Assembly: GCF_028714775.1 (NCBI RefSeq)
Contig: NZ_JAQTLS010000007.1
Location: forward strand, 1-64,000
Direction: 5' to 3'
DNA length: 64,000 bases
DNA from: Thiothrix sp.
GTDB lineage: Bacteria > Pseudomonadota > Gammaproteobacteria > Thiotrichales > Thiotrichaceae
Below are positions 1 to 7,245 of the stretch, piece after piece; position 1 is the first letter of the stretch; the number at the start of each line of letters is the position of its first letter. The position numbers and the translations under genes were made by a program. The notes beneath the pieces were generated by a model. The model was not told the DNA's origin, searched no databases, and saw only the letters and a list, made by a program, of their open reading frames with translations.

Positions 1-61
1 GCAAAAGTGGTCGGTTATCCACCACTGGAAGCCTGCTTTGCAGACCTTTTTACTCATGTTC

Positions 62-88
62 GGCGAAGAGCGCGTCCCGCTCTCCGCC
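62..88. repeat. hairpin after the leftward operon
   Basis: The outer stem is 62-65 with 85-88 and the inner stem 67-72 with 78-83, separated by one mismatch. It follows the stop codon of the leftward membrane-protein gene directly. No T-run follows on the minus strand, so it may be an RNA 3'-end structure rather than an intrinsic terminator. Confidence 0.35.
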
Positions 89-1597
89 CTATGAAAATTT
101 GTTACACAGTTTATTTGACAGACTCCCACCCTTACGGTGCATATAACCGTTGCGGTGCAGGATCAGTTTTGCCTCATCAACGTAGGCTTTTCTCACGCCT
201 TCCCCGTGCTGTTCCTTCATCGCATCGTAGAACTTTCCGGTGGGGACTGGCGTCCCATAATTCTGCATCAGCAACACCAATACCTGTTTGTGCCCCTCTT
301 TTAATTTAAAGCCATCCTCATCAGTGATCACATTAACATCAACCAATTTATCTAGGGTTGATAGCATCACTTTTTTGAAATCACCCATTTCAGTTGGCTT
401 ATGTTGGCCTGCTGGTGAGCCACCATCTGACCCAAAATCCCCGCTGGACAAAGCTGGACAAATTTGTCCAAGGTTTTGTCCAGCATCATCTGGATTTTGA
501 CCCGCGTTTGACCCACGTTTAACCCCCGGTTTCCCGGCGATTTTCCCGATTTTGCGCAAGGTGCGGACAAGAAATTTCAGCTTTGCCATTTTTCCGGGTG
601 CTGCTGGCTGTGGTTGGTTTTGGCTTGCAGCGTGGGTTGCTAAGGTGATGACGATCAATAATTCAAACGCAACTGCCAGTATTGTCCCGAAAACTAATGA
701 GATGGACTTCGGGTCACTGGTGACTTCTGCGCTTGCACCGAAGAAACCCAACAGCCCAGCGATCATGTCGTTGACCGGGAGCGTGGGTTTTACGTCTTTT
801 AGCTGTTCACGGGCGGTTTGGAGTGCCTTGGACTGTTTGTCCAAGTTTTTGGACTGGACAGACAAACCGGAAACCAGTTTGTCCAAGTTTGTCTGGGTTT
901 GGACAAGCTCCTCACAGCCATTATCTGGCACTTTGGTGTACCCGTTGGACGCCTTGCAGCCTTGGGTAGCCACCCAAACGGTGGATGGTGCGGTATTTTT
1001 TCCGTTTAAATAGATGCGTTTCCCGGATGCCGTGAGGGCTGTCCGGTTTTGGATAGCCCTGATCTTGGCACGTAACTGTTCCTGCAAGGCAAGGTTCTCG
1101 GCATCTGGGGCATTGCTTTGCACCCGTGCATCAGCGGCCTTGGTGCTGGCTTGGATTTGTTGTTGGGCGAGCTGGCTGTCCAAGGTGTTGTTGGCGTTTT
1201 GTTGGGCGAACAGGGAGCCAAGGCCAATGGTCGCGGCGATGCTCAGCACCCGCAAGGTTGTGACCCCGGTACGTTTCCCCCAACTCTGGGCATAGCCTGC
1301 CGTCCTTGGGACGATCACCTTTGCCAAGTCCGCACAAAAGAACAGGGCTGGCAGCACAGCGGCGGAAATGGCGTCTGTGCCCGCACCCAACAAGTACCAG
1401 AACAGCATGTTCATGATGGTGGACATCTGCCAGACCTGCACATGCGCAAAGAATATCCCTGCGTGGGCGGCATCCTTGTTGCTGCGGTAGTTCAGCCCTG
1501 CGGCGGCAACAGAAAGTGCGGTCAACAGCGCCACCACCAGCAACACCTGTGCTGGCGTGATGGCGGAGAGGAGGTTGTTGGTGTCAATGGCGTTCAT
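89..1597 (-). CDS. polytopic membrane protein with coiled coil and cytoplasmic tail, unknown function
   Basis: This 502-aa protein is not recognised. It has a hydrophobic N-terminal block (about residues 15-35, 50-95 and 115-135). A polar stretch with coiled-coil character follows (about 140-265, containing two NLDK repeats). Another hydrophobic pair lies at about 275-330. The charged C-terminal tail of about 170 residues ends in a basic stretch that could be a small winged helix. It is the last gene of the leftward operon of the element. The coding DNA carries several copies of a TTTGTCCAAG-type decamer, described separately. A transfer or membrane-anchoring role is only a guess. Confidence 0.6.
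   Translation of the reverse strand: MNAIDTNNLLSAITPAQVLLVVALLTALSVAAAGLNYRSNKDAAHAGIFFAHVQVWQMSTIMNMLFWYLLGAGTDAISAAVLPALFFCADLAKVIVPRTAGYAQSWGKRTGVTTLRVLSIAATIGLGSLFAQQNANNTLDSQLAQQQIQASTKAADARVQSNAPDAENLALQEQLRAKIRAIQNRTALTASGKRIYLNGKNTAPSTVWVATQGCKASNGYTKVPDNGCEELVQTQTNLDKLVSGLSVQSKNLDKQSKALQTAREQLKDVKPTLPVNDMIAGLLGFFGASAEVTSDPKSISLVFGTILAVAFELLIVITLATHAASQNQPQPAAPGKMAKLKFLVRTLRKIGKIAGKPGVKRGSNAGQNPDDAGQNLGQICPALSSGDFGSDGGSPAGQHKPTEMGDFKKVMLSTLDKLVDVNVITDEDGFKLKEGHKQVLVLLMQNYGTPVPTGKFYDAMKEQHGEGVRKAYVDEAKLILHRNGYMHRKGGSLSNKLCNKFS
444..485. repeat. nested palindromic decamer cluster inside a coding region
   Basis: Two direct copies of GCTGGACAAA (444-453, 454-463) are followed by inverted copies. 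Positions 457-470 form a perfect 14-bp palindrome, and 444-453 pairs with 476-485. TTTGTCCAAG occurs at 464-473 and again at 836-845 and 878-887 in the same gene. The copies are read in different codon frames, which points to a DNA-level role such as a protein-binding or partition site. Confidence 0.6.
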
Positions 1598-1672
1598 GGC
1601 AGTGTCCCAATAGTCCCAGTGGTTTTGTTTTGCTCAGGTTGGCGGGGTAGGGCGCTTAGCCGCCCTGCCCTT

Positions 1673-2257
1673 TTAAACGTCCGGTTTTTGTGCGTTATTG
1701 TTGGTATCGGCATGAATGCCGATGGCTGCATCCTGTGCCGTCTCGTGGGCATCAAGGTAAGCCTTGGGCAAAGTGGCGACATCACCTTGCAAGCCCGCAT
1801 AACCTTCTGCCAATAGCCGCAAGGCAACATCCCAGCCCCCGGCAAAAACCATCAGGCGTTCATCACGGCTGATGCGCCCTGCCCGCTTACCCTTATTGCC
1901 ACCATTGGTGGGCAGGAATGCCAGTTCTTGGCCTTGCAGGTGCTGTTCCAGTGCTTGGCGGCTGGCTTCAAACATCGGGTGGCTGCGGTCTGGGGCTTGG
2001 ATGCCATACACCCTGACCCGTACCTTGCGGCCTTTGTGCAGGAGGGTCAGCGTATCCGCTGCTTCCACCGAGGCAAGGCGGCAAGCCACCCTGCCCGCCT
2101 GCCCCAAGGTTGCCAGCAACACATAGGCCAGCAATGCCCCCGCCACCATCAGGCTGATGGCGTACTGCCCGTGCGGGTGTAACACCACCACCAGCAGCAC
2201 CAACAGGAATGCGGTCAGCAGGTAGGCTTGCAGTGATGGGTTAATGTGGGTGTGCAT
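1673..2257 (-). CDS. membrane-anchored staphylococcal-nuclease-like protein
   Basis: This 194-aa protein starts with two hydrophobic segments (about residues 10-28 and 32-52). A compact SNase-like beta-barrel region follows at about 60-175. The segment VRVYGIQAPD matches the R-x-x-GIDAPE signature of thermonucleases, and a later RAGRISRDERLMV segment resembles the DRYGR-type strand. Known SNase-fold proteins cleave DNA or RNA with Ca2+ and often occur on plasmids and integrative elements. The acidic catalytic set is not clearly complete, so it may bind rather than cut. It lies 15 bp after the 53-aa gene in the leftward operon. Confidence 0.65.
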   Translation of the reverse strand: MHTHINPSLQAYLLTAFLLVLLVVVLHPHGQYAISLMVAGALLAYVLLATLGQAGRVACRLASVEAADTLTLLHKGRKVRVRVYGIQAPDRSHPMFEASRQALEQHLQGQELAFLPTNGGNKGKRAGRISRDERLMVFAGGWDVALRLLAEGYAGLQGDVATLPKAYLDAHETAQDAAIGIHADTNNNAQKPDV

Positions 2258-2272
2258 GGTGTTGGCTCCCTT

Positions 2273-2434
2273 TCATTGGTCGTCGCCCTCTTCTGTTGTG
2301 CCTGCCGTTGAGGTGAGAGTCCCTTCACCATCGCTAAACCCACCCTTGAATGGGGTTTCATCCACATAGGCGTCTGTCACCTGATCCCACCAATCATCCC
2401 GGTCGGTGGTTTGGTTTGTCTGTGCCAGAGTCAT
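2273..2434 (-). CDS. small acidic protein, 53 aa
   Basis: The ORF is too short for ordinary gene calling. Its ATG overlaps the stop of the upstream 104-aa gene as ATGA (2431-2434), the standard arrangement for translational coupling. The protein is acidic, with RDDWWDQ near residues 12-18 and an acidic EEGDDQ end. The function is unknown. The coupling and the tight operon make it more likely real than not. Confidence 0.55.
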   Translation of the reverse strand: MTLAQTNQTTDRDDWWDQVTDAYVDETPFKGGFSDGEGTLTSTAGTTEEGDDQ

Positions 2435-2745
2435 GCATTGCCCTCCCCCGTCCCCCGGTATTCCCGGTTGTACTCAATGAAGGAAGATGTGACAAAACGG
2501 AAACCAACCATCCGCTCCCCATGCGTGCGCTTATGGGCAACTTGGCGGCGGGCTTCTGTTGCAGCATCCAGCCAATAATGGCTATGGCTGATCAGGCGGA
2601 TACGCAACTCACGCGCTTCTGCGTCAGTGGTCAGGCCATCCTGCTCCAAAGATTGACGCCATGCCTGCCGTAACCCACGGGCGGCAGCAAGGTGTTGGCG
2701 GTGGATTTCTGCCAACGGTGCTTTGTGGTGGTTTACTTGGCTCAT
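2431..2745 (-). CDS. hypothetical protein, 104 aa
   Basis: This basic, mostly helical protein is rich in Arg, His and Ala, with no signal peptide or membrane segment. It overlaps the preceding gene by 4 bp (ATGA, 2742-2745) and the following one by 4 bp, so it is the middle member of a translationally coupled trio. No family is recognised. Confidence 0.6.
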   Translation of the reverse strand: MSQVNHHKAPLAEIHRQHLAAARGLRQAWRQSLEQDGLTTDAEARELRIRLISHSHYWLDAATEARRQVAHKRTHGERMVGFRFVTSSFIEYNREYRGTGEGNA

Positions 2746-3164
2746 TCCCCAACCCCCTCGCCAATGGCGGTGCTGATTTCATCCAGCTTTGCCACCACCG
2801 CCATCGGGTGGTTCAATGCTGCGCAGTAACCTTCACGTTCTGGGTCGGTGTCACGTTCCCAGTGTGCTTCCCAGCCATCCTCACCCGCATCAAAGGTGTT
2901 GAACTGCCAACCATCGCCAATGGGTTGGTAAAAGTTGGCTGTTTCAAAGTCTGGCAGCTCATGTACCTCGTCTTCCCGGTATCCCTCGAATGCAGATTCT
3001 GCATACCGTGGCAGCAACTTGGTGCTACAGGTAAAACAGCCTGCCTGCCCCCACTGCCAAGCCATGCATTGGCTACCGCAGCAGTTCCCTTGGTGGGGCT
3101 GTTGGGTGAGGTGGCAGAGCTTTTGCCCTGCTTCCGCTTCGGTGAGTGTGGTGATCCTGATCAT
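2742..3164 (-). CDS. cysteine-rich hypothetical protein, 140 aa
   Basis: The N-terminal third carries at least five Cys and several His (residues about 17-48, including NCCGSQC and a later CFTC), which suggests a metal-binding knuckle. The C-terminal half is acidic and aromatic (DGWQFNTFDAGEDGWEAHWE). There is no signal peptide. The gene starts 12 bp after the 84-aa gene and is coupled to the next one. No named family is recognised. Confidence 0.6.
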   Translation of the reverse strand: MIRITTLTEAEAGQKLCHLTQQPHQGNCCGSQCMAWQWGQAGCFTCSTKLLPRYAESAFEGYREDEVHELPDFETANFYQPIGDGWQFNTFDAGEDGWEAHWERDTDPEREGYCAALNHPMAVVAKLDEISTAIGEGVGE

Positions 3165-3176
3165 GACACTCTCCTG

Positions 3177-3431
3177 TTATTGGTGTTTTTGGAAATATGC
3201 CCGTGCCTCCGAGCTTTCCCACTCGCTGGGGAGTGGCTTACGGCTCCAGCCGCGCAGTTCTTCGTTGCCATCGCTGTACAGTGCATACAGGTCAACCTTC
3301 ACACCTGCGGGTGCTGCGTCAGCTTCTGCTGTCCACTCGACCCCCGCTTGGGCAGCAGTGCCGGATGGTTTTTTGACTTCGACCCCATCCTTGCGGATGG
3401 AGAATCCTGTTATGGTGGGTGTCCCTGCCAT
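3177..3431 (-). CDS. hypothetical protein, 84 aa, first gene of the leftward operon
   Basis: This small protein is probably beta-rich. Its ATG lies just inside the divergent control region duplicated at 3440-3560 and 4701-4821. It therefore probably uses the same kind of promoter that drives the gp16-like gene at 4833. No family is recognised. Confidence 0.55.
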   Translation of the reverse strand: MAGTPTITGFSIRKDGVEVKKPSGTAAQAGVEWTAEADAAPAGVKVDLYALYSDGNEELRGWSRKPLPSEWESSEARAYFQKHQ

Positions 3432-3439
3432 GTCTGCTG

Positions 3440-3560
3440 CTCCTACTCAAAAGTGTGTTGTTGTGAGTAGTATGGGAACGACTTAACCAAAAGTAAATAC
3501 TAAAAGGGAACAACTGGTAAAGTTATTTGATCCGGTCACCATCGGTCAGCGCCTGCGGGA
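3440..3560 (+). repeat. left copy of 121-bp inverted repeat (duplicated control region)
   Basis: This copy matches the reverse complement of 4701-4821 with about three visible mismatches over 121 bp. It contains the divergent promoter/operator region and the first 15-16 codons of the Xre repressor. The repressor ATG has become CTG at 3514. The truncated repressor frame continues without a stop into the antitoxin gene at 3607. Confidence 0.9.
3443..3470. promoter_or_regulatory. operator-like dyad, left copy
   Basis: CTACTCA (3443-3449) and TGAGTAG (3464-3470) form an inverted pair with a 14-bp spacer. The identical dyad occurs at 4791-4818 between the repressor and the gp16-like gene. It is a plausible binding site for the Xre repressor; that role is inferred from position and duplication. 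Confidence 0.5.
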
Positions 3561-3606
3561 AGCCTATGGATATTTTGCAGGGTATGGGCGAGGGTGCTAT
3601 TCTTGT

Positions 3607-3930
3607 ATGACGAACTACTTTTATGGGTATGACAGCATGAGTGGATTAAGGATCAATGCCCGGCTTGATGACGAAAGCACCGGGGACTTGCAGTTCCTGC
3701 GGAAAATCTTAGGTGATAAGTCAATCACTGAGGTGCTGAAATATTCATTGCAACAGGTCGCACAAGATTTTCGGGACAAAGCTAGAGCCAAACGCCAGAA
3801 ACAACTCTGGATGGAGAGTGGGCTGATCGGCTGTATTCAGGATGCACCTGAAAATTTGTCAGTCAATTACAAAAAATATGTGGCTGGGTATCTGGATGGG
3901 AAATATCCCCAACATGTCAGCGAAAAATAG
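3607..3930 (+). CDS. antitoxin partner of the PIN toxin
   Basis: This 107-aa charged protein lies directly upstream of, and overlaps by 17 bp, a PIN-domain gene, which is the usual antitoxin position. Its N-terminal part (RINARLDDESTGDLQFLRKILGD) looks like a ribbon-helix-helix segment, and a basic helix follows at about residues 55-70. The frame is open upstream to 3514, so a CTG-started form fused to 16 repressor residues is possible. ATG 3607 is the simplest start. Confidence 0.65.
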   Translation: MTNYFYGYDSMSGLRINARLDDESTGDLQFLRKILGDKSITEVLKYSLQQVAQDFRDKARAKRQKQLWMESGLIGCIQDAPENLSVNYKKYVAGYLDGKYPQHVSEK

Positions 3931-4348
3931 CATTATTGCCGATAGCGGTTTCTGGATTGCACTGTTTCACCAGAAAGACCAGTACCATCTTGACGCGGTG
4001 GCTGCGTTGGAGAAGTTTGCCGACCGTCTGCTGGTTGTCACTTGGCCTGTCATTGTGGAGACCAGCCATTTGCTTTTGCAACGTGCGGGTTTTCAACAAC
4101 AACTGACATTCTTACAAACGATTCAACGGGGTGGAGCTGATATTTTTTCCTTGGACGATACATCGCACCTACCAAGAATGAGTACATTGATGCAGAGGTA
4201 TCGTGACCTCCCGATGGACTTAACAGATGCTTCATTGGTTATTTTGGCAGAGGAGCTGGGGCACGGGCGCATCCTCTCCACCGACCAGCGGGATTTCAAC
4301 TGTTACCGATGGAAGAACCACGAGCCATTTGAGAACTTACTTTTCTAA
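3914..4348 (+). CDS. PIN-domain ribonuclease toxin (VapC-like)
   Basis: The 144-aa protein fits the PIN fold. It has an early Asp in IIADSGFWIALF, a Glu in VIVETSHLLL, an Asp in DLTDASLVILAEE and a late Asp in ILSTDQRDF, together the acidic Mg2+ site. I chose ATG 3914 over the upstream in-frame start at 3842 because it gives a normal PIN N-terminus and a short overlap with the antitoxin. PIN toxins cleave RNA when freed from the antitoxin. The pair is likely a stability module of the element. Confidence 0.8.
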   Translation: MSAKNSIIADSGFWIALFHQKDQYHLDAVAALEKFADRLLVVTWPVIVETSHLLLQRAGFQQQLTFLQTIQRGGADIFSLDDTSHLPRMSTLMQRYRDLPMDLTDASLVILAEELGHGRILSTDQRDFNCYRWKNHEPFENLLF

Positions 4349-4402
4349 AAATGGGCGGATATGGAGAAGAGGAGATTAATATGTCACGTATCTTCTTCGA
4401 CA

Positions 4403-4747
4403 TCATCCTTTCTCCTTCCCAAGCTCAGCGAAGGCATTAGCGACAGTATGGATAACGTCTTTTAATTGCCCAGAACATCTGTAGCTTTCTAGCAAGTGAC
4501 ATTCCTCGCTAGATAGTTCTTCCAGTGATTTGCGTTGACCTGAAATTAGCCATGTAGGATCAACACCAAACAATTCTATTAACTTGAACATAAATTCCGC
4601 ATCAGGAGTTCGCTTCCCCGCCTCATAATAGGATACGGTTTTGGGCGTTACTCCCAATTGTTCTGCGAACTCAGCTTGGGATAGTTTCCCCTCCCGCACC
4701 TCCCGCAAGCGCTGACCGATGGCGACCGGATCAAATAACTTTACCAT
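4403..4747 (-). CDS. Xre-family repressor
   Basis: This 114-aa protein has a clear HTH_3 domain at about residues 8-62 (GQRLREVREGKLSQAEFAEQ, then LGVTPKTVSYYEAGKRTPD). A short C-terminal helical part follows, with no peptidase domain, so it is not a LexA/CI-type self-cleaving repressor. It is transcribed away from the rightward operon and probably represses the divergent promoters through the dyad at 4791-4818. Its first codons and control region are duplicated at 3440-3560. Confidence 0.85.
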   Translation of the reverse strand: MVKLFDPVAIGQRLREVREGKLSQAEFAEQLGVTPKTVSYYEAGKRTPDAEFMFKLIELFGVDPTWLISGQRKSLEELSSEECHLLESYRCSGQLKDVIHTVANAFAELGKEKG

Positions 4748-4821
4748 TTGTTCCCTTTTAGTATTTACTTTTGGTTAAGTCGTTCCCATACTACTCACAA
4801 CAACACACTTTTGAGTAGGAG
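4701..4821 (-). repeat. right copy of 121-bp inverted repeat (functional control region)
   Basis: This is the partner of 3440-3560 in inverted orientation. It contains the intact ATG of the repressor (4745-4747) and the intergenic promoter region. The pair encloses the antitoxin, the toxin and the body of the repressor gene. Confidence 0.9.
4791..4818. promoter_or_regulatory. operator-like dyad, right copy
   Basis: CTACTCA (4791-4797) and TGAGTAG (4812-4818) lie between the repressor and the gp16-like gene, 15 bp before the latter's ATG. The position suits repression of the rightward operon. Confidence 0.5.
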
Positions 4822-4832
4822 AACCAACCACT

Positions 4833-5072
4833 ATGGATACAGATACCCCCCGCCCAGCCTTGCGCACCCCAGAGGCGGTGCTCACTGATTTCCACTGGCG
4901 AGGCATCACCGTTACAGGCTGGTGTCGCGCAAACGGTTTTAGCCGCCATGTCGTCAACTCAGTGCTGCATCGGTACACCCCCGGCCTCCGTGGGGAGGCT
5001 CATAGGGCGGCTGTCGCGCTCGGCATCAAAGCCGCACCAGAACAAGCAGTGGCGGGCGGAACCAATGAATAA
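4833..5072 (+). CDS. BcepMu gp16-like phage-associated DNA-binding protein
   Basis: The 79-aa protein has the layout of the BcepMu gp16 family: LRTPEAVLTDFHWRGITVTG, a WCRANGFSRHVVNSVLHR helix-turn-helix, and a GEAHRAAVALGIK end. These proteins occur in early regions of prophages and probably bind DNA. It is the first gene of the rightward operon and faces the repressor across a shared control region, like a Cro/Ner partner. The family is recognised from pattern memory, not a search. Confidence 0.7.
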   Translation: MDTDTPRPALRTPEAVLTDFHWRGITVTGWCRANGFSRHVVNSVLHRYTPGLRGEAHRAAVALGIKAAPEQAVAGGTNE

Positions 5073-5223
5073 TGCTACCACAAACGCGCTAAATCACCTG
5101 CCATTTTCAGCGTTAGCACGGGCAGTTGGCATTTCCGAGGCAGAACTGTTATCGGTACTGATGCGCTGTTTCCATTTCCTGCCATCCCGTTTCCGGCTGA
5201 TGTTGGCAGGGGGCAAGCCATAA
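5065..5223 (+). CDS. small hypothetical protein, 52 aa
   Basis: The ATG overlaps the end of the gp16-like gene by 8 bp, which suggests translational coupling. The protein has a helical middle (FSALARAVGISEAELLSVLM) that could be a single helix-turn-helix. The function is unknown. Longer in-frame starts exist upstream but would run across the gp16-like gene. Confidence 0.5.
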   Translation: MNNATTNALNHLPFSALARAVGISEAELLSVLMRCFHFLPSRFRLMLAGGKP

Positions 5224-5294
5224 ACAGCCATTATCTGGCACAACACCTGAGCTGACAGGGCATCCCACTAACTGACTGACTTTTCCAAGAACAA

Positions 5295-5328
5295 AGGCTG
5301 AAAAACAGCCTGACGGGCAAGTTTTGCC
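5295..5328 (+). promoter_or_regulatory. two small hairpins in the leader of the secreted-protein genes
   Basis: AGGCTG/CAGCCT (5295-5300 with 5306-5311) and GGCAA/TTGCC (5316-5320 with 5324-5328) form two consecutive short stems in the 156-bp gap before the gene at 5380. They may be an RNA regulatory leader or a weak terminator. No T-run follows. Confidence 0.3.
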
Positions 5329-5379
5329 TGCGAGAAATGAAAACGGACAAACAACGGACATAACAACAGGCACAAGAAC

Positions 5380-5724
5380 ATGAAAACAACAGGGGACAGG
5401 ATCGCGGACACACTGGCAGCAGCAACATTGGCGGTGTGCCTTTCGGCAATCGCCTGCGGTGCTGGTAGGGCGGAAGCCGCAGAAGCTAACACCGGCACGG
5501 TGAACTTGGCGGCAACGCTCAAGGATGCACCGGCTTTCCAGAAGGTCAGTTGGGCAGTGGTGAGGGACAGGGACACGGTGAAGACCAGCCATTCCCATAG
5601 CCTGAGCCTTGATTTGATGCCGGGAAATTACGAAGCACGGCTGGAATGCAACGGTAACAACCGCAGCCGCAGCTTTACCGTCAGCGTAGGCAGCAGCAAC
5701 AGCTTTGTGCTGGCCTGCGATTAG
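5380..5724 (+). CDS. secreted small beta-rich protein
   Basis: This 114-aa protein has an N-terminal signal-like segment (about residues 8-35, ending near EAAEA) and a mature part of about 80 residues. Two Cys are in the mature part (LECN and the terminal LACD), likely disulfide-linked. The C-terminal half looks like beta strands, typical of a small Ig-like or carbohydrate-binding fold. The role is unknown. Membership of a run of secreted and membrane proteins suggests the cell envelope. Confidence 0.6.
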   Translation: MKTTGDRIADTLAAATLAVCLSAIACGAGRAEAAEANTGTVNLAATLKDAPAFQKVSWAVVRDRDTVKTSHSHSLSLDLMPGNYEARLECNGNNRSRSFTVSVGSSNSFVLACD

Positions 5725-5738
5725 CTAGGGGAATGGAC

Positions 5739-5966
5739 ATGGGAACGAAACTGGAACTGATTTTTACCTCCCTACTGCTGTTGGCAGGGGCTACCCAAGC
5801 AGGGGAGCAAGAACCACTGGCAACAGAAAGTACCCCGTGGGGTGCTTATGTGGAAACCGATAGCGGCAATGACGCCAACCCTTACCAACAAGCGGCGCTG
5901 GCGTGTGGGGATCAAGAACCCGTAGCACTGCAAGCCTGCATTACCCGTTACCTTGAAGGAGAGTAA
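5739..5966 (+). CDS. small secreted protein, 75 aa
   Basis: A signal peptide (about residues 1-22, ending TQAGE) precedes an acidic mature part with two Cys (ACGDQE, QACITR). I chose ATG 5739 because the AGGGGA ribosome site is well spaced for it; ATG 5733 is too close. It lies 14 bp after the previous gene and 2 bp before the next. Confidence 0.55.
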   Translation: MGTKLELIFTSLLLLAGATQAGEQEPLATESTPWGAYVETDSGNDANPYQQAALACGDQEPVALQACITRYLEGE

Positions 5967-5968
5967 CC

Positions 5969-6964
5969 ATGAATACCGCTGCAAACACTAAAACAAACGC
6001 ACCAACTAATCCCCAACCGCGTGCCGCCACGGGTACAGGTGCTGCTGGGGCAAAACTGAAAACGTTCGGGACATTCGCCGCTGGTGGCTTGGCAAGTGCA
6101 GTCATCACCACGGCACTCCTGCACGGTTGGGGAGTATTGGGCAGCAATGGCCTGAACCCGTTTGGGGATGGCGGCAAGTCCGGTTACAAAGATACCGATG
6201 CCAAAACAGGCATTGCCCGCAAAGCGGGGCTTACTGTCAGGCCAGCACCTGCCATTGGGCAAGGGCAAGGCATGGATGGGCTGGCGTCAGCCCCCGTGGT
6301 GATGCTGGCAAGGATGCCCACCCCACCCGTGGCACAAGCAAGCACGGTTGGGGCGAATGTTGGCTTTGTGCCAGCCGTGCGCCAAACAGGGCAAACCACC
6401 CGGCAAATGCTTGCCAGCGGTGCGGCACTCCCACAAGCCCCTGCGGTTGCCACTGTTGCCACCACTAGACCAGCGGCACGCACGGACAGCAAACCCGTAG
6501 CGGCAAGTGCTGCCAGTGTTGCGGGCGGCGATACTGCTGCACATGGTGGCACGGCGGCAGGCGGCAACTGGGTCGCAGCACTGATGCCGGGTGATGCCAA
6601 GGCCGCACCTTCCCCCTATTACTACGCATACACCGCCCAAAAAGGCGGCAAGCCCCACGGGGTAACGCAACAGAAAACAACCTTGCCTGCGGCAAGCGGC
6701 AATAACTGGGTGGCATCACTGATGGGCAACCAACCCGTCAAACGGACAGCCGGACGGGCTTCCCCCTACCAGACGACCAGCACCGCACTCGGTTCCGCTG
6801 CTGGTGTGGGTGGCGACCGCCTGACAGGTGGTGGGGCGGATGCCGTGTGGGCGAAAGGGGATATTGAGGTCGGGGCAAAGAAAGACCCGCATAAAAGCAG
6901 GATCAGTGTCTGTACTGAGGAGCGGGGAATGGTTTCCGGTTGCGTTGTTGGTGAGGAGTTTTAA
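5969..6964 (+). CDS. single-pass membrane protein with Ala/Gly/Pro-rich exported region
   Basis: This 331-aa protein has one hydrophobic segment at about residues 30-53. A long low-complexity region rich in Ala, Gly, Thr and Pro follows. Two copies of an NWVA-A/S-LM motif occur, at about residues 198 and 246, each followed by an SPY-containing segment. The C-terminus has two Cys (VCTEERGMVSGCV). The layout resembles spanning proteins of envelope machines (TonB- or VirB10-like), but no family is recognised. Confidence 0.55.
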   Translation: MNTAANTKTNAPTNPQPRAATGTGAAGAKLKTFGTFAAGGLASAVITTALLHGWGVLGSNGLNPFGDGGKSGYKDTDAKTGIARKAGLTVRPAPAIGQGQGMDGLASAPVVMLARMPTPPVAQASTVGANVGFVPAVRQTGQTTRQMLASGAALPQAPAVATVATTRPAARTDSKPVAASAASVAGGDTAAHGGTAAGGNWVAALMPGDAKAAPSPYYYAYTAQKGGKPHGVTQQKTTLPAASGNNWVASLMGNQPVKRTAGRASPYQTTSTALGSAAGVGGDRLTGGGADAVWAKGDIEVGAKKDPHKSRISVCTEERGMVSGCVVGEEF

Positions 6965-6967
6965 CCG

Positions 6968-7243
6968 ATGAAAAGCACGATAAACCAAACGGCAGTCAAC
7001 CGGACGGTGTACTGGGTGGCTAAAGCCTTTGCAGTCATGATGTTGGCGGCTTACCTTGCGGCCTTGGGCATGGCGTTACATGCCTATGGGGCAGGTGATA
7101 AAAATGGGGCGCTGCTGTGGGCAGTGCTCATGCTGTTGCCCTTGGCGCTGTTGTGGCTGGCATCCGTGCTTGCCGCACCCTTCATCCGTGATATGGATCG
7201 GGGTATGGATGCCGCCAAAACCGCACCAACGGTGGGGGGCTGA
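6968..7243 (+). CDS. small membrane protein, two TM segments
   Basis: The 91-aa protein has hydrophobic helices at about residues 15-38 and 46-70 with a short loop, then a polar tail (DMDRGMDAAKT). It starts 3 bp after the previous stop and ends 2 bp before the next gene. The function is unknown; it is a likely partner of the adjacent envelope proteins. Confidence 0.55.
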   Translation: MKSTINQTAVNRTVYWVAKAFAVMMLAAYLAALGMALHAYGAGDKNGALLWAVLMLLPLALLWLASVLAAPFIRDMDRGMDAAKTAPTVGG

Positions 7244-7245
7244 CC

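Noticed and set aside
7..309. 100-aa plus-strand ORF at the left edge
   Set aside because: It overlaps the 3' part of the well-formed leftward membrane-protein gene and has no protein-like features.
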